Counted from the stretch's first letter, positions 38,346 to 47,544 are shown. The stretch is 64,000 bases of DNA from Lacticaseibacillus absianus (GCF_013407595.1 NZ_JABEKX010000002.1:682001-746000); one strand, 5' to 3'. Program-made: numbers and translations. The notes: a model not told the origin generated them from the letters alone.

Positions 38346-39984
38346 CCATGTTCATGGCCGCCGGTCGCTTCGGTAACCCTGGCATCGTCAAGATGCTACC
38401 GGTCATCACGACGAGAAAGCCCGCGCCAAGCTTCGGTGTGATGTCGCGGACATGGATCGTGAAGTCCGTCGGTGCACCGAGGGCTTTGGGATCATCCGAA
38501 AACGAGTACTGCGTCTTCGCCATGCAGACCGGGAGCCGGTCCCAGCCGTGCTTGATGATCGTGCGCAGCGCAGTTTCGGCTTTACTGTCGTACTCGACTT
38601 TGGCCCCGCCGTACATCTTGGTCACGACCGCGGCGATCTTCTCCTTGACCGGCGACTGCGGATCGTATAACGGCGTGAATGTGGCGTGTGGCTGAGCTAA
38701 GGCGTCAAGCACGGCGTCTGCCAAGGCCAAGCCGCCTTGGCCGCCCTGCCCCCAGACGTTGGCCGGGATCGCTTGCGCCCCGGCATCGGCGCACAGTGCG
38801 ACCAGATCGGCGATCTCCGCCGCGGTGTCGGTCGCGAACTCGTTGATGGCGACCAGCACTGGGACACCGTATTGGCGCATGTTGTGGATGTGGCGCTGGA
38901 GGTTCGGGAACCCCTGGGCCAGCGCCGTCCGGTCTTCGGTCGTCAGCGTCTTGAGCGATTGGCCACCGTTGTACTTAAGCGCCCGGATCGTGGCGACGAT
39001 CACGACGGCATCTGGCGTCTTACCCAGTACCGGGGTCTTGATGTCCATGAACTTCTCCCCGCCCAGATCGGCGCCAAAGCCGGCCTCTGTCAACGCGATG
39101 TCCCCCAGCGCCAAGGCCGTCCGGGTCGCCAAGACAGAATTGCAGCCGTGGGCGATGTTTGCGAATGGGCCGCCGTGGATCAACGTGGGTGTGTGTGCGA
39201 GTGTCTGCACGAGGTTGGGTTTGATCGCGTCTTTAAGGAGCATCGCGATCGCGCCGGTCACCTCGAGGTCCGCGACCGTGACGGGCTGGCGATCGTAAGT
39301 GTAGCCGATCACGATCCGGGCGATTCGGGTCTTGAGGTCCCCTAAGTCTGTGGCTAGACACAAGACCGCCATCAGTTCACTGGCGACGGTGATGTCAAAC
39401 TCAGTCTCCCGAGGCACCCCCGACGTTGCCCCGCCGAGGCCGATGGTCACATGTCGCAGTGCGCGGTCGTTGATATCCAAGGCGCGACGCCACAGGATGC
39501 GGCGCGAGTCGAGATTCAGCGCGTTGCCCTGCTGCAGATGGTTGTCGATCAGGGCGGCCAGCGTGTCCACAGCCGTGGTCAGCGCGTGCATGTCCCCGGT
39601 GAAGTGCAAGTTGATGTCCTCCATCGGCACGACTTGCGAGTAGCCGCCGCCGGTCGCGCCGCCTTTCATGCCCATTACCGGGCCTAAGGACGGTTCACGC
39701 AAGGCGATCACTGCGTTTTGGCCCCGGAGACGAAGGGCGTCCCCCAGCCCGATGGTCACCGTGGACTTCCCTTCACCGGCGGGCGTTGGGTTGATCGAGG
39801 TGACCAGGACCAGTTGGCCCAGCGGCTGATCCCGCAGGCGCTTGAGCGCGGCGAAGCTGATCTTCGCCTTCGCTTTGCCGTAGGGTTCGAGCTCTGATTC
39901 AGACAGACCGACCATCGCGCCGATCGTCTGGATCGGCTGCATTTCGTCCCGTTCATTGGCTTGTGAGATCTCAATATCTGACAT
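38308..39984 (-). CDS. fhs: Formate-tetrahydrofolate ligase
   Basis: The enzyme makes 10-formyltetrahydrofolate from formate, THF and ATP, and so feeds purine and formyl-methionine synthesis. The 558-residue length is normal. The ATP-binding loop [14 protein letters not shown] lies near residue 67. [19 protein letters not shown] and the [14 protein letters not shown] segment are typical. AAAGGAG precedes the ATG. It lies 13 bases after ebsA and overlaps the glycosylase gene by 38 bases. Confidence 0.97.
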   Translation of the reverse strand: MSDIEISQANERDEMQPIQTIGAMVGLSESELEPYGKAKAKISFAALKRLRDQPLGQLVLVTSINPTPAGEGKSTVTIGLGDALRLRGQNAVIALREPSLGPVMGMKGGATGGGYSQVVPMEDINLHFTGDMHALTTAVDTLAALIDNHLQQGNALNLDSRRILWRRALDINDRALRHVTIGLGGATSGVPRETEFDITVASELMAVLCLATDLGDLKTRIARIVIGYTYDRQPVTVADLEVTGAIAMLLKDAIKPNLVQTLAHTPTLIHGGPFANIAHGCNSVLATRTALALGDIALTEAGFGADLGGEKFMDIKTPVLGKTPDAVVIVATIRALKYNGGQSLKTLTTEDRTALAQGFPNLQRHIHNMRQYGVPVLVAINEFATDTAAEIADLVALCADAGAQAIPANVWGQGGQGGLALADAVLDALAQPHATFTPLYDPQSPVKEKIAAVVTKMYGGAKVEYDSKAETALRTIIKHGWDRLPVCMAKTQYSFSDDPKALGAPTDFTIHVRDITPKLGAGFLVVMTGSILTMPGLPKRPAAMNMDVSDDGVITGLF

Positions 39985-39997
39985 GTGTGCACTCCTT

Positions 39998-40390
39998 TCA
40001 AATCAACGCATTCAACGCTTGGGTGACGGCTTCGACGCGGCCCAGTCGAACGAAGGTGATCGCGCCGTACGCTTGGGTCGTCACGGTCAGTGTGTGCCCG
40101 GTGGCCTTGACCCCGGTCACGCTCCCGATTGGTAGAACAAGGGTGTTGCCTGGCAGCAAGCGGCGCAAGGTCACCTGCCGGTCGGTGATGATTAAGGTGG
40201 ATCGGTGCACTTGGAGGCCGGCGACGCCCAGCGTGATGACCAGAAGCGCAAGCGCGACTGGCTCAGGCCAACCATAACCGATGGTTTCCATCTGAATGAT
40301 GACGGCCAGGGCGATCCCGCTAACGATCAGTGCCCAAAAAATGCTAAAATCAAGCCAGGCAGGTTGGATCATGAACCGCTTTTTTGCCAC
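39998..40390 (-). CDS. EbsA-like small membrane protein
   Basis: The 130-residue protein has two transmembrane helices (about 15-60, separated by a short [10 protein letters not shown] loop) and a C-terminal beta domain (about 70-120). It resembles the EbsA family of lactic acid bacteria, first named for an effect on aggregation substance in enterococci; its molecular role is unknown. The GTG at 40390 with AAGGAA seven bases upstream gives the family-like start AKKRFMIQP; a longer frame crosses into the divergent gene. It is probably the first gene of the ebsA-fhs-udg-lspA-rluD unit. Confidence 0.75.
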   Translation of the reverse strand: MAKKRFMIQPAWLDFSIFWALIVSGIALAVIIQMETIGYGWPEPVALALLVITLGVAGLQVHRSTLIITDRQVTLRRLLPGNTLVLPIGSVTGVKATGHTLTVTTQAYGAITFVRLGRVEAVTQALNALI

Positions 40391-40421
40391 ATAAACACTT
40401 CCTTGGAGTTGAGGTTTTCCA

Positions 40422-40826
40422 TTGATACGACTATACACAGACGCAGCGACAAAAGGCAACTTTGGATTGGGCGGGATCGGTATTTTGGTGGTCGACAACG
40501 GGCACACGGACCAGCTGCATTACCCGCTACCGCCGAGTTCGAACCACGCCGCCGAATTCGAAGCCGTGCTCGCGGGGCTGAGCTACCTCATTGAGACGGG
40601 ACGGACCACCAGCGTCATCCTCTACTCGGATTCGCAACTGGTGATCGACGCGCTGACCAAACGCTACGCCAAACACTATGCTGATTATGTCACAAAACTC
40701 CTGCCGCTGGTGGATCAATTTGACTTGTTGCTGTGGCAATGGGTGCCCGACCGGCAGAACCGTGGGGCGCATACCCTCGCACAGCAGGGGTTGCGAGTCG
40801 CTGAGCAGCAGGCTGCCAGGCCCTGA
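40422..40826 (+). CDS. RNase HI-like protein with His in place of the fourth catalytic Asp
   Basis: The 134-residue protein has the RNase H fold, acting on RNA of RNA-DNA hybrids. Three acidic residues are clear: D7 in YTDAAT, E45 in AAEFEAV and D70 in YSDSQLV. The fourth position, normally Asp in an N-x-x-A-D-x-L-A motif, is His here (NRGAHTLAQ). No basic handle region is seen, as in other short RNase HI-family proteins of Firmicutes. The likely start is TTG at 40422. It is divergent from ebsA. Activity is likely but not proven. Confidence 0.85.
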   Translation: MIRLYTDAATKGNFGLGGIGILVVDNGHTDQLHYPLPPSSNHAAEFEAVLAGLSYLIETGRTTSVILYSDSQLVIDALTKRYAKHYADYVTKLLPLVDQFDLLLWQWVPDRQNRGAHTLAQQGLRVAEQQAARP

Positions 40827-40846
40827 ACCGTGGCGCCAAACGCCGC

Positions 40847-40882
40847 AAAAACCCGGCCGGCGCCATGGGCGCTCGACCGGGT
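40847..40882 (-). terminator. Terminator of the nitroreductase gene
   Basis: On the minus strand ACCCGGTC-GAGCGCC pairs with GGCGCCGGCCGGGT across a 3-base loop and runs into five T. It also lies after the plus-strand RNase H gene. Confidence 0.85.
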
Positions 40883-40903
40883 CTTGGGGTGGCTCGTGTC
40901 GCG

Positions 40904-41506
40904 TTACTTGAGGACCTTGAACTGATCGGCTTTGGCCATCGTGTCCTTGTCGCCGGCAGGCGCTTCGATCGAGCCGAACGGCATCTGGGCGCGCAGCTTC
41001 CAGTTAGCCGGAATGTCGAAGGCCGCTTGGACCAGGTCGTCGATGATCGGGTTGTAGTGCTGAATAGACGCGCCGATCTGGTTGTTGGCCAGGCCTGTCC
41101 AGACGTTGAGCTGGCTGGAGCCTTGTGCCTGTTCAGCCCATGTGGCAAAATTGTCTGCGTACAGGGTGAAGTCTTTTTCAAGCTGGTGCACGACAGCGGT
41201 ATCGGTGAAATACAGGATCGTGCCGTAGGCCGCTTTGAAGCTTGCGATCTTCTTCTTGGTGTTCTCGTACGCTGCTTCGGTCGGGACCTCGGACTTCAGC
41301 CGCTCCACGATGATGTCCCAGAGCTGGTCGTGCTTATCGCCAAACAAGAAGACGGCGCGAACAGTCTGCGAATTGAAGGCCGATGGCGTGGCCTGGATCA
41401 GGTCTTCAGCCAAGGCGACGATCTCGTCGTCGGTTTGGCTCAGGTTCTTCCCCAGGGCGTAGATCGAGCGACGTTGGTGTAATAAGTTCAGCAGTGCGTT
41501 GTTCAT
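40904..41506 (-). CDS. Nitroreductase-family flavoprotein (Frm2-like)
   Basis: The 200-residue protein is a short nitroreductase-fold enzyme, probably FMN-dependent and NAD(P)H-using. It shows the R-R-S-I-Y-A-L-G start (HQRRSIYALGKN), the PSAFNSQTVRAV flavin-contact segment, and a C-terminal MPFGSIEAPAGDKD segment typical of the Frm2/HcsF group linked to lipid or quinone stress. A longer frame goes back to 41581, but the ATG near 41506 fits the family start; its position may be off by one base. The promoter just upstream carries a palindrome that suggests repression by a redox-sensing regulator. It is monocistronic. Confidence 0.88.
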   Translation of the reverse strand: MNNALLNLLHQRRSIYALGKNLSQTDDEIVALAEDLIQATPSAFNSQTVRAVFLFGDKHDQLWDIIVERLKSEVPTEAAYENTKKKIASFKAAYGTILYFTDTAVVHQLEKDFTLYADNFATWAEQAQGSSQLNVWTGLANNQIGASIQHYNPIIDDLVQAAFDIPANWKLRAQMPFGSIEAPAGDKDTMAKADQFKVLK

Positions 41507-41539
41507 TTGGTCATGACCACCTTTTATCAGAATGTCACT

Positions 41540-41568
41540 AGTGTACCAACTAATAATTAGTAAGTAAA
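41540..41568 (-). promoter_or_regulatory. Nitroreductase promoter with palindromic operator
   Basis: On the minus strand TTTACT (41568-41563) and TACACT (41545-41540) are 17 bases apart. A perfect 13-base palindrome (ACTAAT-A-ATTAGT, 41549-41561) fills the spacer. It resembles TACT-N7-AGT sites bound by HxlR/YodB-type repressors. Confidence 0.6.
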
Positions 41569-41599
41569 CCCCCAAAATCAATTTTTCAGGAGGTCGCCT

Positions 41600-43063
41600 A
41601 TGACGATCATTACCGGACTTGTCCTTGCGATCCTGGTCCTCAACACGCTGGGGGCGATCTTTACCGTCCTGCGCGAAGTCCGCGACATCTCAACGACTTG
41701 GGCCTGGCTGCTCGTGTTGATCTTTGTCCCGGTGATCGGGTTCGGGGTCTACCTGTTCGCTGGCCGTGGCCTGTCGGCCAAAAAAATGCGGGCGATCCAA
41801 TCCGAGTACCGCAAAGGGATCGATGCGTTCGTTCAGCTACAAAAGCGCGAGAACGCCAAGAATCAGCTACTGCCCAAGAGCGCGCTCTCCCCTGCCTCGA
41901 AGGAATTGATCAACTTATTCCTCAACACAGACGGCGCGCCGGTGCTCGGTGACAACGAGGTCACCCTGTACACGACTGGGACGGCGAAGTTTGACGCGCT
42001 GTTCGCAGATATTGACGCCGCGACGGATCACATCTACGTTGAATATTACACCATCTATAACGACGAACTGGGGAATGCGCTGCAGCAGCGGCTGATCGCC
42101 AAGGCTGAGGCCGGGGTGGCGGTCAAGGTGCTGTATGACGCCTGGGGCAGCCAGGGGGCGACGGCCAAGTGGTGGGCTCCACTGGTCGCAGCGGGCGGCG
42201 AGGTCGAGACCTACTTTTCCTCGCGGCACCTCTTCTTGGATTTTCGCTTGAATTACCGCTTGCACCGAAAGATCGTTGTGATCGATGATCAGATCGGCTA
42301 CATCGGTGGCTTCAACGTTGGTGATCAGTACGTTTCGCGGAAGGCCAAGTTTGGCCACTGGCGGGATACCCACATGCGGATCATCGGTAACACGGTCTTG
42401 GCGATGAAGGTCCAGTTCTTGATGGACTGGAACGCGACGGTGCCGACCGCACGCGAGACACCCTACAGCGTCTCCACGGTGCCGCTGAGCCAGATCAAGC
42501 CGCAACACCCTGGCAGCACGCCGATCCAGATCGTGTCTAGTGGCCCCGAGACCAGCGCCCAGCAGATCAAATACGGCTACGTTAAGATGATCACAGGGGC
42601 GACGCAGTCAGTCTGGCTTCAGACTCCCTACCTGATCCCCGATGACACGGTGATCGATGCCTTGATCACGGCGGCATTGGCGGGGATCGATGTGCGGGTC
42701 ATGATCCCGGACATGCCGGACCACCCCTTCATCTTTCGCGCGACCCAGTACTACGCGAATCTGCTGATGCGCTACGGGGTCAAAGTCTATCACTACGAGA
42801 ACGGCTTCTTGCACGCCAAGACTGTCGTGGTCGACGACAAGATCGCGAGTGTTGGGAGCGCCAACCTCGATATCCGGAGCTTCAAGCTGAACTTCGAGGC
42901 GAACGCGTTCATCTATGATCGCCACGTGGCTCACGAGCTGACGACGATTTTCACCGCCGACTTGACGCACAGTCGTCTGTTGACCGCTGAGGAAGTCGCG
43001 CGCCAGAGTCGCTGGCTACGCTTCAAGCAGGCCGGTTCTCGGCTACTTTCGCCGATCCTGTGA
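41600..43063 (+). CDS. cls: Cardiolipin synthase
   Basis: This membrane-bound phospholipase-D-type enzyme makes cardiolipin from two phosphatidylglycerol molecules. The 487-residue protein has two N-terminal transmembrane helices (about 3-56) and two HKD motifs: HRKIVVIDD with GGFN near residue 223, and HAKTVVVDD with GSANLD near residue 405. A CAGGAGG site supports the ATG. It is divergent from the nitroreductase gene; the palindrome between them could affect both. No terminator was seen directly after it. Confidence 0.95.
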   Translation: MTIITGLVLAILVLNTLGAIFTVLREVRDISTTWAWLLVLIFVPVIGFGVYLFAGRGLSAKKMRAIQSEYRKGIDAFVQLQKRENAKNQLLPKSALSPASKELINLFLNTDGAPVLGDNEVTLYTTGTAKFDALFADIDAATDHIYVEYYTIYNDELGNALQQRLIAKAEAGVAVKVLYDAWGSQGATAKWWAPLVAAGGEVETYFSSRHLFLDFRLNYRLHRKIVVIDDQIGYIGGFNVGDQYVSRKAKFGHWRDTHMRIIGNTVLAMKVQFLMDWNATVPTARETPYSVSTVPLSQIKPQHPGSTPIQIVSSGPETSAQQIKYGYVKMITGATQSVWLQTPYLIPDDTVIDALITAALAGIDVRVMIPDMPDHPFIFRATQYYANLLMRYGVKVYHYENGFLHAKTVVVDDKIASVGSANLDIRSFKLNFEANAFIYDRHVAHELTTIFTADLTHSRLLTAEEVARQSRWLRFKQAGSRLLSPIL

Positions 43064-43132
43064 CACACGGGCCAGTTCGCTGATCGCGACTAGCCTTCCC
43101 CCCTACGAATCGTGTATACTGAGACTATCGTC

Positions 43133-43180
43133 ACACCACATCTGGTGGCCCGTTGCGGCACACACTGGATGTGGTGTTTT
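43133..43180 (+). promoter_or_regulatory. Hairpin or paired NrdR-like boxes upstream of nrdH
   Basis: The 16-base elements at 43133-43148 and 43162-43177 both begin ACAC and resemble the NrdR box (about 11 and 12 of 16 positions by hand). They also form the arms of a terminator-like hairpin (ACACCACATC / GATGTGGTGT) with TTTT at the end. TATACT at 43115-43120 would start a short transcript running into it. The spacing between the boxes (13 bases) is shorter than the usual 15-16. Confidence 0.45.
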
Positions 43181-43183
43181 AAG

Positions 43184-43212
43184 TTGACGTGTACCACAAC
43201 ATGGGGTATCAT
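43184..43212 (+). promoter_or_regulatory. Promoter of nrdH
   Basis: TTGACG (43184-43189) and TATCAT (43207-43212) are 17 bases apart. An imperfect inverted repeat GTACC...GGGTAC (43191-43220) covers the -10 box. Confidence 0.65.
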
Positions 43213-43241
43213 GTGGGTACTGAATGACAGGAGTGATCACA

Positions 43242-43472
43242 ATGTCGAACATCACGTTATTTACGAAGAATGGTTGCCCGCAGTGCCGGATGACCAAAAA
43301 CTACCTGAAGACGCACAACATCGCATTCACCGAACACAACATCAACGATGAGCCCGAATACATCAACTACCTTAAGGCCAAGGGATTCCAAGCGGTCCCT
43401 GTGCTTGAGGCAGACGGTCTGGACGCTTTCTCTGGGTTTCGGCCTGAAGCGCTGAAGCAACTGGCGGGCTGA
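43242..43472 (+). CDS. nrdH: NrdH-like glutaredoxin/redoxin
   Basis: This small redox protein usually gives electrons to class Ib ribonucleotide reductase. The 76-residue protein has the redox motif C12-P-Q-C15 and the end segment DAFSGFRPEALKQL typical of NrdH. The ATG at 43242 follows AGGAG by eight bases; a start six codons earlier is less likely. No nrdE, nrdF or nrdI gene is adjacent, so the partner enzyme must lie elsewhere. The gene has its own promoter and terminator. Confidence 0.92.
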   Translation: MSNITLFTKNGCPQCRMTKNYLKTHNIAFTEHNINDEPEYINYLKAKGFQAVPVLEADGLDAFSGFRPEALKQLAG

Positions 43473-43494
43473 GCCCCTACCGTGTGCACACATC

Positions 43495-43533
43495 AAAAAC
43501 TGCAAAGACGCGTTGCGTCTTGGCAGTTTTTTT
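43495..43533. terminator. Terminator of nrdH
   Basis: The stem AAAACTGC-A-AAGACGC with its partner GCGTCTT-G-GCAGTTTT and a 3-base loop is followed by a T-run. It may also serve the convergent peptidase gene. Confidence 0.92.
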
Positions 43534-43547
43534 GGCGTCGCTTGGTC

Positions 43548-45437
43548 TCACCAGATCGTGATCCGGTCTTCTGGGGCACGGTACATGCCGTCGCCCGGCC
43601 GAACGTCGAACGTCGTGTACCAATCTGCGAGGTTTTGCGGCTGCAAGTTCGCCCGCTGTGGGTGCGGGGCGTGCACGTCGGTGGCGAGGCGTAACCGCAG
43701 CGTCTCCGGCCGAGATTTTTGTCGCCAGATCCGCGCCCAGTTGGTGAAGAACGCCTTCAGGTCGTATTCCGGCAGTTGTTTACAGGTGTCTAGCGCGGCG
43801 GCGAGGCCACCGGCATCCGCGATGTTCTCAGAGACGCACAGTTGCCCGTTGATCGGCCCGGCCGGTGTCGGCTGCCCGTCGAACTGGGCGATCATCGCCT
43901 GTGTCAGCGCCCTGAAGTGCGCGTAGTCTTCCGGCTGCCACCAGTTGTTCAGGTTCCCTTGGGCATCGAACTGGGCACCATTGTTGTCGAAGCCGTGGGA
44001 GATCTCATGGGCGATCACGGCACCGATCCCGCCGAGGTTCTGGCTCGGCGTCTGGGTCAGCGCATAAAACGGGGCCTGGAGGATCGCCGCTGGGAATGTG
44101 ATATCGTTCCAACTGGAGCGGTAGCAGGCGTTGACCAGATGTCCTGGCATTGCCCAGATCGTGCGATCGACGGGTCGCGTCAGCTGCGCGTATGCATAAT
44201 CGCGCCGGTAGCGCTGGATCGCTAGGCTGGCCGTCAGCAGATCTGTCTCGGCGTCGATCGGTTGGTTCGCGTACAGCGGGTGCACGTGCTCCGGGTACCC
44301 CATGTTCAGCCGCATGGTTGAGAGCTTATGGATCGCTTTGGCCTTGGTCGGGGCAGACAACCAGTTGGAGTCCGCAAGTCGACGCTTGTAAGTCGCGATC
44401 ATCTGCTCGACCAGCGTCGTCACATCCGCCTTGGCGGCTGCGCCGAAGTAGGTCTGTCCGTAGTAGACGCCGATCGATTCACTGTAATAGGCGTTGGTTA
44501 GCCGGTACGCTGCGACCGCCGGTGCCGGTGCCTCAGGATTACCACTGCGTGCTTGGTCGAACTGATCACCCAGTCGGCGTAAGTCGTCGCTGAGGTATGG
44601 GGTCATGGTGATCAGTGTCCGCAGATATGCCCAGTGCGCGAACCGGGTGAAGCTAGACTCAGTCAACAGCGTGCGGAACGCGGCCAAAAACCCAGGGTCC
44701 GCAACATTGACGGTCTCCGGTACTGTCGGCAGGACCGCCTCTAGGTAGTCGACAAGCGCGAAATCGCCACACTGCGCGGCGACTTCTGACAGTGGCTGCG
44801 GGTTGTACGACTTGACCCGGTCCGCCCATTCCAGGCGGCTCTTGACGTGGCGTGCGACCGCGGCATCGAACGTCAGTGTGTCGGCAAGGACCTGCGCCTG
44901 GTCGGTCGCGCTGAGCGATGTCTGTGCGAGCAGGGCTTCGGCCATGTCGCGCCAGACAGCCAGCAATTGTGCCCCACCCTTGTGTGGGTCTTCGTAGTAG
45001 GTCCGGTCGGGCAAGATCGTGCTTGGCCCGGCCAACCGGACCATGTTGTGCGCCGTGTCTTTCATGTCCGGCCCGACCGAGAGACTGAACGGGAGCGCGA
45101 AGCCGGCGTGGTCCCAGTGCGCCGCTTGGGCATTGAATTCTGCCAGAGTCGTGATTGTCGTCAGCGGGGTCAGGTGAACCAGTGCCGGCGCGATGCCGGC
45201 CGCGTTGCGGGCGGCAAAATCAGTTGCCTTGCGGTAATACGTGATCGCATCGGTCAACTCGGCTGGTGTGACGTGCGTTCCCGCAGCCATTGCGGCGAGG
45301 TCGGCGCGCATCTGGTCTTCCACCCCGTCACGCAGGTCGGCAAAGCCACCGGTGGCCGCCTTGTCAGGCGCGATCGTCGCGGTCGCCGCCCACTCGCCGT
45401 TGACGTTGTCATAGAGATCATCTTGTGGTCGTGTCAT
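43548..45437 (-). CDS. pepO: M13-family neutral endopeptidase, copy 1
   Basis: This zinc endopeptidase of the neprilysin family cleaves oligopeptides in the cytoplasm; no signal peptide is seen. The 629-residue protein has the zinc motif HEISH inside VIAHEISHGFDNNGAQFD and the third ligand in ENIADAGG. It ends with the family C-terminal W after a conserved RITIW. Of two nearby ATG codons, 45437 is six bases from the AGGAGG site and is preferred over 45443. It is closely similar to the gene upstream, from which a strong terminator separates it. Confidence 0.95.
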   Translation of the reverse strand: MTRPQDDLYDNVNGEWAATATIAPDKAATGGFADLRDGVEDQMRADLAAMAAGTHVTPAELTDAITYYRKATDFAARNAAGIAPALVHLTPLTTITTLAEFNAQAAHWDHAGFALPFSLSVGPDMKDTAHNMVRLAGPSTILPDRTYYEDPHKGGAQLLAVWRDMAEALLAQTSLSATDQAQVLADTLTFDAAVARHVKSRLEWADRVKSYNPQPLSEVAAQCGDFALVDYLEAVLPTVPETVNVADPGFLAAFRTLLTESSFTRFAHWAYLRTLITMTPYLSDDLRRLGDQFDQARSGNPEAPAPAVAAYRLTNAYYSESIGVYYGQTYFGAAAKADVTTLVEQMIATYKRRLADSNWLSAPTKAKAIHKLSTMRLNMGYPEHVHPLYANQPIDAETDLLTASLAIQRYRRDYAYAQLTRPVDRTIWAMPGHLVNACYRSSWNDITFPAAILQAPFYALTQTPSQNLGGIGAVIAHEISHGFDNNGAQFDAQGNLNNWWQPEDYAHFRALTQAMIAQFDGQPTPAGPINGQLCVSENIADAGGLAAALDTCKQLPEYDLKAFFTNWARIWRQKSRPETLRLRLATDVHAPHPQRANLQPQNLADWYTTFDVRPGDGMYRAPEDRITIW

Positions 45438-45458
45438 TGTCATCCTCCTGAATCAAGC

Positions 45459-45488
45459 ACAAAAAGGGGCCAGCTGGCCCCTTTTTGT
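45459..45488 (-). terminator. Perfect palindromic terminator between the two pepO genes
   Basis: All 30 bases form one perfect palindrome (ACAAAAAGGGGCCAG and its complement), with A- and T-tracts at both ends. It lies between the tandem peptidase genes. Confidence 0.93.
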
Positions 45489-45501
45489 CGAGTTGGCGCG
45501 G

Positions 45502-47406
45502 TTACCAGATCGTGATACGCTTCGCCGGTTCGAGGTACATCCCGTCACCAGGTTTGACGTCAAACGTCGTGTACCAATCGGCGAGGTTCTGCGGCTGGAC
45601 GTTGGCCCGCAGCTTGGCTGGGGCGTGTACGTCCGTGGCCAGAAACATCTTTTGGAGTTCCAGCCGGGCCTTTTGCCGCCAGATCCGGGACCAGTTGATG
45701 AAGAATTCATGCAGGTCGTAATCTGGCAGGTTCTTGGCGGTTTCCAAGGCAGCGGCGAGGCCACCGGCGTCGGCGATGTTCTCGGAAACGATCAGCTTAC
45801 CGTTGGCCCGACCAGCTTCAGTCTCTAACCCATCGAATTCGTCGATCATTGCTTGGGTCAGTTCCTTGAAGTGTGCGTAGTCGGCCTCTTGCCACCAGTT
45901 ATTCATGTTCCCGAACTCATCGAACTGGGCCCCATTGTTGTCGAAGCCGTGGGAGATCTCGTGGGCGATTACGGCACCGATCCCACCGAGGTTTTGGCTC
46001 GGGGTCTGATCCAGTGCGTAGAACGGCGCTTGAAGGATCGCTGCGGGGAACGTGATGTCATTGCGCGACGGGTCGTAGCAGGCGTTGACTAAGTGCCCTG
46101 GCATCGCCCATTCGGTGCGGTCGACCGGCTGCGTCAGCTTGGCCAGGTTGTCTTCACGGACCGTCTGCGCGAGGCGGATCACCGCAGTCGTCAGGTCAGT
46201 GTCTGGGGCAACCGTCAGTTTTTGGTACAGCGCGTGCGCCTGATCAGGATAGCCCATCTTCAGGACCATCTTGTCCAGCTTCACGATCGCCTTGTCCTTG
46301 GTCGGCTGTGACAGCCAATCGGAGTTAGCCAAGCGGCGCTTGTAAGTGGCGATCATCTTCTCGACCAAGGCGGTGACATCCGCTTTGGCCTGCTCACCGA
46401 AGTAGGTCTTGCCGTAGTAGATCCCGATCGGTTCCGCGAAGAACCGATTGGCGATGCGGTACGCGTGCTTGACCTGACTCGGTTCTTCAGGGCTGCCAGA
46501 CAGCGCTCGGCTGAACGTCCCACCCAACTGACGCAACGTCTCGGAGAGGTACCCTGTCAGTGAGATCAGCTCCGTGACATACGCCCAGTGCTTGTACGCG
46601 GTGAACGTGTCCGCGTTGAACAGCGCGGTGAATTCTTGCAAAAAGCGCGGATCTGCGACGATGATCACCTCAGGCTTTGCCGGTAAGGTGGCGGTCACAA
46701 ACGCGGTGAAGTCGAAGGCGCCGAACTGTTCAGCGACTTCAGCGAACGGCTGTGGGTTATACACTTTCGGATAGTCGGCCCACTCCTCGGCGCTCTTAAC
46801 GTGAGTGGCGATCGCCGCATCGAACTGCAGCGCGTCTTGCAGGAATGTGGCTTGGTCTTCAGGGCTGAGATCGGTCTTCGCCAGCAGCGCTTGGGCCATC
46901 TCGGTCCAGATCTTGAGCAATTGCTGTCCCTGCGCGTTGTCGTCAGCATAGTAAGTCGTGTCCGGCAAGATCGTGCTTGGGCCACTGATCATGTACTTGT
47001 TGACGCTGGTGTCTTTCATGTCGGGGTCGACGCTACCGCTGAATGGCAATGGAAACAGGGCCTGCGCGAGTGCTGCCGCCTGCTGGTTGAACGTGGCGAG
47101 GTCCGAGACTGCGGTCAGCTGCGCGAGGCGCGTCAACGCGGGCGTGATCCCAGCAGCGTCGCGGGCAGTGAAGTCCTTGGCCTTGTCGTACAACCGGGTC
47201 GCGGCTTCGAAGTAGGCATCTGGGGCCGCTTGCTCCCCGGCTGAGACGGCGGCAAAGTCGGCCATCAACTTGTCCTCGACGTCGTCGGCAAGGTCGGAGA
47301 AGCCGCCGGTACGGGACTTGTCTGGCGCGATCACCGCTGTCTTGGCCCACTCGCCGTTGACGGCATCATACAGATCATCTTGGTAACGTGGTGTTTCAGT
47401 TGCCAT
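45502..47406 (-). CDS. pepO: M13-family neutral endopeptidase, copy 2
   Basis: This is the tandem paralogue (634 residues) of the downstream pepO gene. It has the same zinc motif (VIAHEISHGFDNNGAQFD), the same ENIADAGG ligand segment and the same RITIW end. Long stretches around the active site are identical between the copies, whereas the N-terminal substrate-side domain differs more. The ATG at 47406 follows AAAGGGG by six bases. It is divergent from lplA. Both copies appear intact. Confidence 0.95.
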   Translation of the reverse strand: MATETPRYQDDLYDAVNGEWAKTAVIAPDKSRTGGFSDLADDVEDKLMADFAAVSAGEQAAPDAYFEAATRLYDKAKDFTARDAAGITPALTRLAQLTAVSDLATFNQQAAALAQALFPLPFSGSVDPDMKDTSVNKYMISGPSTILPDTTYYADDNAQGQQLLKIWTEMAQALLAKTDLSPEDQATFLQDALQFDAAIATHVKSAEEWADYPKVYNPQPFAEVAEQFGAFDFTAFVTATLPAKPEVIIVADPRFLQEFTALFNADTFTAYKHWAYVTELISLTGYLSETLRQLGGTFSRALSGSPEEPSQVKHAYRIANRFFAEPIGIYYGKTYFGEQAKADVTALVEKMIATYKRRLANSDWLSQPTKDKAIVKLDKMVLKMGYPDQAHALYQKLTVAPDTDLTTAVIRLAQTVREDNLAKLTQPVDRTEWAMPGHLVNACYDPSRNDITFPAAILQAPFYALDQTPSQNLGGIGAVIAHEISHGFDNNGAQFDEFGNMNNWWQEADYAHFKELTQAMIDEFDGLETEAGRANGKLIVSENIADAGGLAAALETAKNLPDYDLHEFFINWSRIWRQKARLELQKMFLATDVHAPAKLRANVQPQNLADWYTTFDVKPGDGMYLEPAKRITIW

Positions 47407-47514
47407 ATTAATCCCCTTTCGCCGGTCTTTCTCACCGGCATTTAATATAGTTATCATTGTAGCGCAAGGCGATTCGAAATGCACCCCCCTTCGAAACGGT
47501 CCTAGGCGCTTTTT

Positions 47515-47544
47515 CTTGCGTCAAAGTGTAACAGCGCTTACAAT
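47515..47544 (+). promoter_or_regulatory. Promoter of lplA
   Basis: TTGCGT (47515-47520) and TACAAT (47539-47544) are 18 bases apart, 28 bases before the start codon. Confidence 0.6.
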
